From an uncultured Eubacteriales bacterium (GTDB lineage Bacteria; Bacillota; Clostridia; Oscillospirales; Acutalibacteraceae): a stretch of DNA of 64,000 nucleotides. Of this stretch, positions 1 to 7,393 are shown one piece after another; the first letter of the stretch is position 1; the number at the start of each line of letters is the position of its first letter. The stretch lies in NCBI GenBank assembly GCA_949293815.1, contig CASFEZ010000010.1:1-64000 (forward strand), read 5' to 3'. The notes beneath the pieces were generated by a model. That model was not told where the DNA came from. It saw only the letters and a program-made list of their open reading frames with translations, and ran no database searches. Position numbers and translations under genes: made by a program.

Positions 1-1
1 C

Positions 2-265
2 CAGCTTGCCGAGCCGGAGCAGCTTGAAGAATATCTTTTTACCGCCTGCGGCCAGACCGCCGTTCTGTACCATGCGGAACTTGCCGCCGCCCTTGCCCTT
101 TTGCCGGAGCAGGCACAGGAAGAAATTTTCCGCTACTATTTCATGCGCCAGCCGCAGCGAGTGATCGGCGTACAGATCGGACGCTCACGCAGCACAGCGG
201 GGCGGCATATCCAGCTTGCCTTGCGGCGGCTGCGCGAGGAAATGGAGGTGTGCCGGTATGAGTAA
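2..265 (+). CDS. C-terminal part of a sigma-70-like factor of a conjugative element (partial)
   Basis: The reading frame is open from the window edge, so the 5' end is missing; 87 residues remain. It contains a sigma-70 region-4-like helix-turn-helix: the run LLPEQAQEEIFRYYFM is followed by QRVIGVQIGRSRSTAGRHIQLALRRLREEM, where the HTH recognises DNA. In Tn916-family elements a protein of this type sits directly before a small HTH protein, near the xis/int end. The next gene overlaps it by 8 bp, which is the arrangement expected for that pair. The role, transcription of conjugation genes, is inferred from the family. Its promoter and N-terminus lie outside the window. Confidence 0.7.
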   Translation, partial: QLAEPEQLEEYLFTACGQTAVLYHAELAAALALLPEQAQEEIFRYYFMRQPQRVIGVQIGRSRSTAGRHIQLALRRLREEMEVCRYE

Positions 266-455
266 GTTGCTCCCTTATGAAACAATCGTCAAAGCCCATG
301 AGGGCGACCCGGACGCAATCGACACCGTTCTTTCCCACTACGCCGGATATATCCGCTGCTTTTCCAAAGTACACGGGAAAGTCAACGCCGAGGTTGAGGA
401 ATATGTGAAGCAACAGCTAATTGCCGCGCTATTCAAGTTTCGCTTTGACCGATAG
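258..455 (+). CDS. Helix-turn-helix conjugative-transposon-like protein (HTH_16 type)
   Basis: A 65-residue protein starting MSKLLPYETIVKAHEGDPDAI. The family is the small HTH protein of Tn916/Tn1545-type elements (helix_turn_helix, conjugative-transposon-like). The N-terminal LPYETIVKAxxGDxxAIxxVLxHYxGYI pattern is typical. The ATG lies inside the end of the sigma-like gene, giving an 8-bp overlap and probable translational coupling. In an intact element xis and int would follow. Here none is found before the DUF3788 gene, so the element looks like a truncated remnant. Function as a regulator of the element is inferred. Confidence 0.75.
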   Translation: MSKLLPYETIVKAHEGDPDAIDTVLSHYAGYIRCFSKVHGKVNAEVEEYVKQQLIAALFKFRFDR

Positions 456-518
456 ATTGAAAAACTGAATACCAACTGTCATTAGCGGTGCCACTCAGCA
501 AGTTTACAATTCATCTAT

Positions 519-546
519 TTCCAAGGAAGAGCAGATATAGTATAAT
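519..546 (+). promoter_or_regulatory. Probable sigma-A promoter of the DUF3788 gene
   Basis: TTCCAA (519-524), 16-bp spacer, perfect TATAAT (541-546). The gene starts at 585 after a strong GGAGGTGAT ribosome site. The -35 is weak, so this rests mainly on the -10 and its position. Confidence 0.45.
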
Positions 547-584
547 AGACCCAGCGATAAACACACATTTATGGAGGTGATACA

Positions 585-998
585 ATGCTCGAAAATATAC
601 CATCTCAATCAACTATGACTGAATTGCTCGGACAATCTTTATTTGAAGTATGGCAAACATTATGTTCAGCTATTGATGAAAAATACGATATGGAACGACT
701 TTGGAATACTGGCGGTAAGAATTGGACTTACGAGTATAAATATCGTAGAGGTGGCAAAACACTTTGTTGCCTATATGCAAAAAGTAATTGCATTGGTTTC
801 ATGATTATTTTTGGAAAAGATGAAAGGACAAAATTTGAAGATATTAGGGATAGCCTTTCTAATTCCGTTTGTAAACAATATGATGAAGCAAAAACCTACC
901 ACGACGGAAAATGGGTAATGTTTGAACCGACTAATATGGCTGAATTTGATGATTATATGAAATTGTTAGCTATCAAAAGAAAACCGAATCGGAAATAA
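585..998 (+). CDS. DUF3788-like hypothetical protein
   Basis: A 137-residue soluble protein with no signal peptide or membrane segment. The pattern WxYEYKYRRGGKTLCCLYAKSNCIGFMIIFGKDE followed by KTYHDGKWVMFEP resembles the DUF3788 family, small cytosolic proteins often found in mobile or accessory regions. No catalytic role is known. The ribosome site TGGAGGTGATACA precedes the ATG. The gene is visibly more AT-rich than the sugar operon that follows, which agrees with acquisition by transfer together with the upstream conjugative remnant. The family call rests on remembered patterns only. Confidence 0.55.
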   Translation: MLENIPSQSTMTELLGQSLFEVWQTLCSAIDEKYDMERLWNTGGKNWTYEYKYRRGGKTLCCLYAKSNCIGFMIIFGKDERTKFEDIRDSLSNSVCKQYDEAKTYHDGKWVMFEPTNMAEFDDYMKLLAIKRKPNRK

Positions 999-1094
999 CA
1001 TTTCCAATTCGTTGGGGAAATCTAAACTTGAACTTTCAAAACTGAATATCAGCCGCCACCGGCGGCCAGCGAAAGCAGTAAGTCTGAAAAAGAT

Positions 1095-1226
1095 TTGCTG
1101 CTTTTTTTGTTGCCCGGCTCCGTTCCCGGCCATTTTGCCCTGTTCAGATTGTAGTAGTAATTGCTGCTTTTTTTGTTGCCCGGCTCCGTTCCCGGCCATT
1201 TTGCCCTGTTCAGATTGTAGTAGTAA
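1095..1226 (+). repeat. Perfect 66-bp direct tandem duplication
   Basis: Two identical 66-bp units (1095-1160 and 1161-1226), each beginning TTGCTGCTTTTTTTG and ending TTGTAGTAGTAA. The repeat separates the DUF3788 gene from the broken metallophosphoesterase, i.e. it lies at the junction between presumed foreign DNA and the host-like segment. An open frame runs through it, but the product (CCFFCCPAPFPAILPCSDCSS twice) looks like a translation of repeat DNA, not a gene. Confidence 0.9.
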
Positions 1227-1233
1227 GTGAGGG

Positions 1234-1479
1234 GGAAATTTTTCTGCCTCGGCGGTGGACAACGACGGCTTTTTTGAGGTGTTCCGCGAGAGGGGCGGTA
1301 CGCACCTGTTTGCCGGGCACGACCACAACAACAATTTTATTACCGAATACCGGGGCGTTACCCTTGGCTATATGACCAAAAGCTCCTATAACTGCTATTT
1401 TGATTTCGATGTACTGGGCGGCACGCTGCTGACGCTGGATCAAGACAACCAGGTACGAGAAGAAATCCTGTCTTTTTAA
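1234..1479 (+). pseudogene. C-terminal fragment of a calcineurin-like metallophosphoesterase
   Basis: The frame is open from a stop at 1228-1230 and encodes about 80 residues ending ...GGTHLFAGHDHNNNFITEYRGVTLGYMTKSSYNCYFDF...GGTLLTL. GHDH is the last metal-binding motif of calcineurin-like phosphoesterases; the earlier motifs (DxH, GDxxD, GNHD/E) that bind the two metals are absent. The frame begins right after the 66-bp tandem repeat. There is no convincing ribosome site; only a GTG at 1255 could serve. This is best read as the 3' end of a gene cut off by the event that brought in the upstream DNA. It resembles the fragment at 9060-9437 but is not a copy. Confidence 0.7.
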
Positions 1480-1490
1480 ACAAAAAATAC

Positions 1491-1530
1491 GCTGTTGCCT
1501 CTAAAAAAAGCACAAGACGGTTGCAACAGC
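1491..1530 (+). other. Hairpin GCTGTTGC/GCAACAGC overlapping the operon promoter
   Basis: GCTGTTGC (1491-1498) and GCAACAGC (1523-1530) are perfect inverted arms. The right arm covers the -35 of the operon promoter. It may be the terminator of the broken upstream gene, an operator, or a small relic of the same palindrome type seen at 60353-60497, which has the same arm sequence. Confidence 0.45.
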
Positions 1531-1549
1531 AGCTTCTTTCTTTTATAAT
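1521..1549 (+). promoter_or_regulatory. Sigma-A promoter of the sugar-acid operon, with downstream dyad
   Basis: TTGCAA (1521-1526), 17-bp spacer, TATAAT (1544-1549). Just downstream GCCTGC (1559-1564) and GCAGGC (1570-1575) form a perfect dyad with a 5-nt spacer near the expected start of transcription, a plausible repressor operator. The first gene starts at 1607. Confidence 0.7.
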
Positions 1550-1606
1550 TTTCCTGTAGCCTGCAAACAGCAGGCAAGCCAACGCAAAACAGGCGGTGTT
1601 GCATAG

Positions 1607-2812
1607 ATGAAAACTTACGGAACCTATTTTCAAAATGACAGGGAGCATCCCCTCCGCTATGGGGAAATCAATTTGATAAACCCGCCCCGCCGCAGGCTGC
1701 GGGGGGAGCCGGAAAAAACAGGAATCGAGGCGCTGCCGGTGTTCTGCGGCTTTTGCGGAACAGACTGGGAGCTGATGCGCATGGGGCGGCGCGGCGAACT
1801 GACGCCGAAATTCCCCGAAGGGCAGACCCGCCTCATCAACGGGCATGAGGGCGTGGTATGGGTGCCGGGCGAAAAGCGGTTTGCCATTGTGTTGATTCGG
1901 GGCGGCGACAGCTATGACCCCACCCGGTTTACGGAAGACGAAACCTATTTTGAATACGGCTGCGATGGGGCGGACGGGATTTTTTGCGATTTGGGCTATT
2001 TTCACCCGGATATGCTGCTGCACCTCCCGGAAAAATATGACGGACTGGAAAAGCTTCCCCTGTCCCTTGCCAAAAAGCTGGTTTTTTCCGACCCCTACGC
2101 CTGCGCGGTGTTCCAGCACGAGCGGATGTGCGATATCGGCGTGGCGCAGAATTTCCGGGTCGAGCTGGCAAAACAGCATTGTTCCGAGCAGGAAGCCCGC
2201 AAAGCCGCCTATGATTCTACCTTTGCGCGGGTGGTTATCTTCGGTTTGGGCACAACGGGGCTGTTTATCGGCGACCAGATTCGCCGGAATCACCCGTCTG
2301 CCAGGATTTTATTCACCGCCCGCAGCGGCGAGGAGAGCGCCAAGGCGCAGTTTGTCAAACAGGAGCTCGGGTGCGATTACCTGTCCTGCGGCGCCCTTTC
2401 CGAGGAGCAGACGGCGGCGGTCATCGATGAGCGGCTCGGCGGCGCGGCTACCGTGTTTGTCGGCACCAGCGGCAGCGAAGCAGAGCACCGGGTGGCGTTT
2501 GATTACGGTGCGCTGGGCTGCAACGGGATTTACAACAGCTTTTCTCTGGGACCGAAGGTCGCCTTTGACAGTATGCCCTTCGGCTTCAAGAACCAAATCA
2601 TTTTATCCTCCATCAATTTTACCCAAAGCCATATGCAAAAGGCCATTTCCATTTTATGCGAAAGCAAATTCGACCGGCTGGTGGAGCTGATAGACAAACA
2701 GACCTTTATCGCCGACCCCATCGGCGCATACGAGAATACCATTTACGCCAAGGGTGCGCCGCTGAAAACCGCGGTGGTTTGGAACGAAGCATTTTTGGAC
2801 AGGGAGGCATAA
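1607..2812 (+). CDS. MDR-family zinc-type sugar (aldose) 1-dehydrogenase, putative
   Basis: A 401-residue cytosolic medium-chain dehydrogenase/reductase resembling bacterial and archaeal glucose 1-dehydrogenases. The catalytic-zinc region shows CGFCGTDWE (Cys50, Asp53) and NGHEGV (His80-Glu81). The Rossmann motif VVIFGLGTTGLFIGDQI lies near residue 210. The four-cysteine structural zinc loop of classical alcohol dehydrogenases is not evident. The family oxidises aldoses at C1 to lactones with NAD(P)+. It is the first gene of a six-gene operon, with 2 bp to the next gene. In this context it would supply the aldonolactone for the amidohydrolase at 6512. L-galactose as the substrate is inferred from the downstream enzymes, not from residues here. 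Confidence 0.65.
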   Translation: MKTYGTYFQNDREHPLRYGEINLINPPRRRLRGEPEKTGIEALPVFCGFCGTDWELMRMGRRGELTPKFPEGQTRLINGHEGVVWVPGEKRFAIVLIRGGDSYDPTRFTEDETYFEYGCDGADGIFCDLGYFHPDMLLHLPEKYDGLEKLPLSLAKKLVFSDPYACAVFQHERMCDIGVAQNFRVELAKQHCSEQEARKAAYDSTFARVVIFGLGTTGLFIGDQIRRNHPSARILFTARSGEESAKAQFVKQELGCDYLSCGALSEEQTAAVIDERLGGAATVFVGTSGSEAEHRVAFDYGALGCNGIYNSFSLGPKVAFDSMPFGFKNQIILSSINFTQSHMQKAISILCESKFDRLVELIDKQTFIADPIGAYENTIYAKGAPLKTAVVWNEAFLDREA

Positions 2813-2814
2813 CC

Positions 2815-3834
2815 ATGAAAGCCATACAAATTACCGAGCCGGGACAAATTCACATTATTGAAAAAGAAAAGCCCGTGCCCAAACCGGGGGAAGCGCTGCT
2901 GCAAACCTTATACGGCGGCATCTGCGGGGCGGATGTGGCGTCCTATACCGGCAACCAGCCCTTTACCACCTACCCGCGCATTCCGGGGCATGAGTTTTCC
3001 GCCCGGATTGTATCAATTCCCGAAAACGACCGGGGGCTGAAGAGCGGGGATATTGTCACCGCCAACCCCTATTTTAACTGCGGGAGCTGCTATGCCTGCC
3101 GCCGGGGGATTGTGAACGCCTGCCACGACAACCAGACCATGGGCGTACAGCGGGACGGCGCATTTCAGGAATACATCACCATGCCGGTAGAGCGCATCAT
3201 TCCCGGCAAGGGGCTGCCCGCCGAAACGCTGGCGCTGATTGAGCCCTTTTCCATCAGCTGCCACGCCCTTTCCCGTGCGCCGATTCACCCCGGCGACAAT
3301 CTGCTGATTATGGGCGCGGGTCCCATTGGGCTGTTCGCCCTGATCAAAGCCAAGTCCATGGGCGCGAAGGTGATGATTGCCGATTTGCTGGAAAACCGGC
3401 TGCGCTTGGCCGCCGCCTACGGCGCGGACGCAACGGTACAGGTCGGGAAACAGAACCTGCACGCCGCCGCCATGGAATTTACCGAAAGCAACGGGTTTGA
3501 TGTTTGCGTCGAAGCCTGCGGCGCGCCGGAAACCTTTATGAACTGCATTGAGGAGGCTGCCGTCGGCGCGAACCTGATCCTGATTGGCAACGGCAAGCGG
3601 GAGACCACCTTTGTGCATTCGGTGCTTTTGAAAAAGGAATTGAACCTGTTCGGCAGCCGCAATGCCTTTACCAGGGATTTTGAAAGCCTGATTGATCTGG
3701 TCTCGGCAGGCGGCGTGGATCTTTCGCAAATGGTCACCGGCGTGTACCCGTTTCCGAAGGCAAAGGATGCCTTTGAGGTGCTGCGGCACAACGACGGTTC
3801 CGCCGCGAAGCTTTTGATTCGTTTTGAGGAATAA
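2815..3834 (+). CDS. Zinc-dependent alcohol dehydrogenase, L-galactonate 5-dehydrogenase-like (LgoD/RspB family)
   Basis: A 339-residue MDR protein. Catalytic zinc ligands are Cys37 (GGICGAD) and His59-Glu60 (PGHE). The structural zinc loop Cys89, Cys92, Cys95 and Cys103 (NCGSCYACRRGIVNAC) is complete, as is the nucleotide-binding GAGPIG. The pattern SYTGNQPFTTYPRIPGHEFSARI matches the RspB/LgoD branch, whose E. coli member oxidises L-galactonate to D-tagaturonate. The next gene reduces D-tagaturonate, which makes this reading attractive. The ATG follows AGGGAGGCATAACC. An upstream in-frame extension inside the previous gene is rejected because it lacks a ribosome site and family similarity. 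Substrate is inferred. Confidence 0.7.
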   Translation: MKAIQITEPGQIHIIEKEKPVPKPGEALLQTLYGGICGADVASYTGNQPFTTYPRIPGHEFSARIVSIPENDRGLKSGDIVTANPYFNCGSCYACRRGIVNACHDNQTMGVQRDGAFQEYITMPVERIIPGKGLPAETLALIEPFSISCHALSRAPIHPGDNLLIMGAGPIGLFALIKAKSMGAKVMIADLLENRLRLAAAYGADATVQVGKQNLHAAAMEFTESNGFDVCVEACGAPETFMNCIEEAAVGANLILIGNGKRETTFVHSVLLKKELNLFGSRNAFTRDFESLIDLVSAGGVDLSQMVTGVYPFPKAKDAFEVLRHNDGSAAKLLIRFEE

Positions 3835-3837
3835 GAT

Positions 3838-5163
3838 ATGGAAGAGACCATTTTACAATTCGGAACCGGAAATTTTCTGCGGGGCTTTGCCGATGCTTTT
3901 CTGGATACGCTGAACCGGCAGGGGCTGTACGCGGGCAAGGCGGTGATTGTATCCCCCACCGATTCCCCGGCGGTAGAGCGCATCAACCGCCAACAGGGGC
4001 GCTATCATCTGTTGGAGCGGGGACTGGAGGATGGGCAGCCGGTACGGCGGCTGCGCACCATTGAATCTGTCACCCGCGCCGTGAACCCGTACCGGGATTT
4101 TGACGCTTTTTTATCGCTGGCGGAAAACCCGGCGCTGCGGTTCGTGATTTCCAACACCACCGAGGCGGGCATTCGCAGCGATATCCCCTGTGCGTTCACC
4201 GACCGCCCCGCCGCCGCTTTCCCCGCCAAGATCACGCAGTTTTTATACCATCGGTACCAAAAAGGCTTGCCGGGGCTGGTGTTTTTCGCCTGTGAGCTGA
4301 TTGATAACAACGGCGACCGGCTGCGCGAATGTGTGCTGCACTATGCCGGGCTCTGGCAGCTGGGCGGGGATTTTGCCGCATGGATAACGGCGGAGAACCG
4401 GTTCTGCAACACGCTGGTGGATCGGATTGTCACCGGTTTCCCAAAAGAGGAGACCGAGGCGCTGTTCGCGGAAATCGGCGAAGCGGACGCGCTTTTGGAT
4501 ACGGCGGAGCCCTACCACCTTTGGGTGATTGAGGGGAATTACGAGCGGGAGCTGCCGCTGCAAAAAGCGGGGCTTTCCGTGCTGTGGACGGCGGACTGCG
4601 CCCCATATAAAAAGCGAAAAGTACGGGTGCTCAACGGCTGCCATACGGCGCTGGTTTTCCCCTCGCTGCTTTGCGGGGTGGCATCGGTGGGCGAAAGCCT
4701 TGCGGATCCCCTTTTGCGCCGCTTTCTGGACACCTGTTTATACGGTTATATTCTGCCTGCCCTCGGCGATACCGAGGAGAACCGCTGCTTTGCCGCCGAC
4801 ACCTTGCAGCGCTTCGCGAACCCGTATATTCGCCACCTGTGGCAGTCCATCGCCTTAAATTCCGTTTCCAAATTTGCCGCCCGGGTGGTGCCGACCATCG
4901 GCGATATTTTGGACAAAACCGGCGAGCCGCCCCGCCCGCTGGTATTTTCCCTGGCCTGTTTGCTGTACTGGTACAAACACCATCCGGTGCAGGATGACCC
5001 GGCGGCTGCCGCCTTTTTGCGGGAACAGTCCCCCGAGACCATTCTCGCCCGGGCGGATTTCTGGGGCAGGGATTTATCGGTTTTGACGGAACCCACGGTT
5101 CAGTGCCTTACTGCCATCGAGCAAAAGGGCATACGGGAGGCGCTTGTATGGATTTTATCCTGA
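3838..5163 (+). CDS. uxaB: Tagaturonate reductase (altronate oxidoreductase)
   Basis: A 441-residue member of the polyol-specific long-chain dehydrogenase family. ILQFGTGNFLRGFADAFLD near the N-terminus is the nucleotide-binding GxGxF-R-F signature. KRKVRVLNGCHTALVFPSLLCG is the family catalytic region with its lysine. It should interconvert D-tagaturonate and D-altronate with NADH in the cytosol. It starts 3 bp after the stop of the preceding dehydrogenase and its end overlaps uxaA by 16 bp, so the genes are translated as a unit. UxaC, the uronate isomerase that normally feeds this step from galacturonate, is absent nearby. Together with the LgoD-like gene this suggests tagaturonate is made from an aldonate here. 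Confidence 0.8.
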   Translation: MEETILQFGTGNFLRGFADAFLDTLNRQGLYAGKAVIVSPTDSPAVERINRQQGRYHLLERGLEDGQPVRRLRTIESVTRAVNPYRDFDAFLSLAENPALRFVISNTTEAGIRSDIPCAFTDRPAAAFPAKITQFLYHRYQKGLPGLVFFACELIDNNGDRLRECVLHYAGLWQLGGDFAAWITAENRFCNTLVDRIVTGFPKEETEALFAEIGEADALLDTAEPYHLWVIEGNYERELPLQKAGLSVLWTADCAPYKKRKVRVLNGCHTALVFPSLLCGVASVGESLADPLLRRFLDTCLYGYILPALGDTEENRCFAADTLQRFANPYIRHLWQSIALNSVSKFAARVVPTIGDILDKTGEPPRPLVFSLACLLYWYKHHPVQDDPAAAAFLREQSPETILARADFWGRDLSVLTEPTVQCLTAIEQKGIREALVWILS

Positions 5164-6515
5164 TTCACCCCGCCGATACGGTCAAGGTCTGTTTGGAAAA
5201 CGGGCATAAATACGCCGCCCGTCCCATCGCCCGGGGAGAAACGATAGTGAAATACGGTTTCCCCATCGGCGTTGCCACCGAAGACATCCCCGAAAACGCC
5301 CATGTACATACCCATAATATGAAAACCGCCCTTTCCGGCGAGCAGACATATGCATATCGACCCCAAATCGAGCCGCTGCCCTTTTTTGGCGATGGGAACC
5401 TTTGCTTTCCCGCCTATCACAGAAAAAACGGGCAGATTGGCATTCGCAATGATATTTGGATTCTGCCCACGGTCGCCTGCGTGAATGGGGTGGCAGAGGC
5501 GCTTGCCCGGCGCAGCGGCGCGCTTGCCTTTCCCCACCCCTATGGGTGCAGCCAGCTGGGCGACGACCAGGCGCGCACCCAAAAGATTCTCTGCGGTCTC
5601 ATTCGCCACCCCAACGCCGGGGGCGTGCTGGTACTGGGGCTGGGCTGCGAAAACAACCAGATCCAATCGCTCCAGCAAATGCTCGGCGACTGGGACGAGG
5701 AGCGGGTACGGTTTTTACAGTGTCAGGACGAGGCGGACGAGTTGGCGGCGGGAGAGAAAATATTGGCGGAGCTGAAAGCATTGGCTGCGCAGGACAGCCG
5801 GGAGCCTGCGCCGATTTCCCGGCTGACCATCGGCTTAAAATGCGGCGGCAGCGATGGATTTTCGGGACTTACGGCGAACCCCTTGTGCGGCAAAATCACC
5901 GACCGGCTGGTAGCGGCAGGCGGTACGGCCGTGCTGACCGAGGTACCGGAGATGTTCGGCGCGGAGCCGATTTTGCTTGGGCGCTGCCAAAGCCGGGACA
6001 TTTTTACGGCAGCGGACGCGCTGATTCGCCGCTGGAAGGAATACTACCTTTCCCGCCATTTGCCCATCAGCGAAAATCCCTCCCCGGGCAACCGGGCGGG
6101 CGGCATTACCACCTTAGAGGAAAAGTCCCTGGGCTGTGTGCAAAAGGGCGGCAAAGCGCCCGTTTCCGGTGTTTTGGACTGGGGCGAGGCGGCAACGGGA
6201 ACGGGCTTGCAGCTGCTGACCGGTCCGGGCAACGACCCGGTTGCCGTGACGAACCTGACTGCCGCCGGGTGTCATTTGATTTTATTTACCACCGGCAGAG
6301 GTACGCCCCTGGGCGCACCCGTGCCGACCATTAAAATCGCGTCCAACACCGCGCTGGCGCAAAGCAAACCGCGGTGGATTGATTTTGACGCGCAAAAGGG
6401 CGACGCAGAAGCGCTTTGGGCGCTGCTGCTGCGCACGGCAGCAGGCGAACAAACGAAAAACGAAGCAAACGGCTATCGGGAAATTGCCATATTCAAGGAG
6501 GGGGTTACCCTATGA
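5148..6515 (+). CDS. uxaA: Altronate dehydratase
   Basis: 455 residues from the ATG at 5148 (MDFILIHPADTVKVCLENGHKYAARPIARGE), preceded by CGGGAGGCGCTTGT inside the end of uxaB. The N-terminal ~80 residues are the SAF-like domain. The remainder is the UxaA/GarD dehydratase domain, recognisable from YHRKNGQIGIRNDIWILPTVACVN, HPYGCSQLGDD, GLGCENNQ and LKCGGSDGFSGLTANP. It would dehydrate D-altronate to 2-keto-3-deoxy-D-gluconate, normally with Fe2+. KdgK and KdgA for the next steps are not in the window. Its stop overlaps the next start by 4 bp (ATGA). Confidence 0.85.
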   Translation: MDFILIHPADTVKVCLENGHKYAARPIARGETIVKYGFPIGVATEDIPENAHVHTHNMKTALSGEQTYAYRPQIEPLPFFGDGNLCFPAYHRKNGQIGIRNDIWILPTVACVNGVAEALARRSGALAFPHPYGCSQLGDDQARTQKILCGLIRHPNAGGVLVLGLGCENNQIQSLQQMLGDWDEERVRFLQCQDEADELAAGEKILAELKALAAQDSREPAPISRLTIGLKCGGSDGFSGLTANPLCGKITDRLVAAGGTAVLTEVPEMFGAEPILLGRCQSRDIFTAADALIRRWKEYYLSRHLPISENPSPGNRAGGITTLEEKSLGCVQKGGKAPVSGVLDWGEAATGTGLQLLTGPGNDPVAVTNLTAAGCHLILFTTGRGTPLGAPVPTIKIASNTALAQSKPRWIDFDAQKGDAEALWALLLRTAAGEQTKNEANGYREIAIFKEGVTL

Positions 6516-7390
6516 TGCGCATAGACGCCCATGCCCATTTATGGAAACAGCAAAATGGTCGTGTAGACGGCGCGCCGGTTTACAGCATCGGCGGCGGCAA
6601 AAGCAATTTCGGCGGCGAGGTGCGGCAGATGATGCCGCCCTATATGACCGACGGGGAAAACACCGCCGAGCGCCTTATCGCCAATATGGATTACGCGGGC
6701 GTCAGCGGCGCGGTGATTACCCAGGAGGAGATTGACGGCAATCAGGACGCCTATCTTTTGGAAGCCAAGCGCCTCTACCCGAACCGGCTGAAAATCTGCG
6801 CCCTGTATGAAGAGGATCGTCCCCTGAGAGCCGCAGGGTGCGACGGCATTAAGATTTGCGGCGGACGGCTGCGGCAGCAGGATTTAACCGCTCATGCCGC
6901 CGTTTTTGAACAGGCCGACCGCGATGGGCAGTTTATTTCCATCGATTTGGCAGACGGCGACCGGCAGACCGGATCGCTTTCGGAGCTTATCCGCCAATAC
7001 CCGAACCTGCGCATTGCCATTGGGCATTTCGGCATGGTGACAAGGGAGAACTGGGAAAGCCAGATTTTGCTGGCAAGAAATAAAAATGTGCGCATTGAAA
7101 GCGGCGGCATCACCTGGCTGTTCCACCGGGAATTTTACCCCTACCCCTCCGCCATTCAGGCGATTTTACGGGCGGGCGAGCTCTGCGGCATGGAAAAGCT
7201 GATGTGGGGCAGCGATTACCCGCGCACCATGGTAGAGATTACCTATAAAATGAGTTTTGATTTTATCTTAAAGTCCAAAGAACTGACCGAGGCGCAAAAA
7301 GAGCTCTTTCTGTTTGAAAACGCCCGGCGCTTTTACGGCTTTGAAAACCTCGCGCCCTGCGCAGCCATTGGCAATATGCTGGAGGATTGA
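6512..7390 (+). CDS. Amidohydrolase-family sugar lactonase, putative
   Basis: A 292-residue protein of the amidohydrolase-2 (PF04909) TIM-barrel type. The metal motif HAH lies at residues 7-9 (DAHAHLW), IAIGHFG is central and GSDYPR lies near residue 232. Relatives include L-fucono-1,5-lactonase and 4-sulfomuconolactonase. In this operon it would open the aldonolactone made by the first dehydrogenase and deliver the free aldonate to the LgoD-like enzyme. It is coupled to uxaA by an ATGA overlap, with GGAGGGGG as ribosome site. A decarboxylase or other hydrolase activity cannot be excluded from sequence alone. Confidence 0.65.
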   Translation: MMRIDAHAHLWKQQNGRVDGAPVYSIGGGKSNFGGEVRQMMPPYMTDGENTAERLIANMDYAGVSGAVITQEEIDGNQDAYLLEAKRLYPNRLKICALYEEDRPLRAAGCDGIKICGGRLRQQDLTAHAAVFEQADRDGQFISIDLADGDRQTGSLSELIRQYPNLRIAIGHFGMVTRENWESQILLARNKNVRIESGGITWLFHREFYPYPSAIQAILRAGELCGMEKLMWGSDYPRTMVEITYKMSFDFILKSKELTEAQKELFLFENARRFYGFENLAPCAAIGNMLED

Positions 7391-7393
7391 ACC

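Noticed and set aside
1012..1230. Short frame encoding Cys-rich duplicated peptide
   Set aside because: It is only the translation of the 66-bp tandem repeat; no ribosome site and no family.
1358..2293. Long antisense frame over the first dehydrogenase
   Set aside because: Overlaps a clear MDR dehydrogenase and its promoter; composition is atypical.
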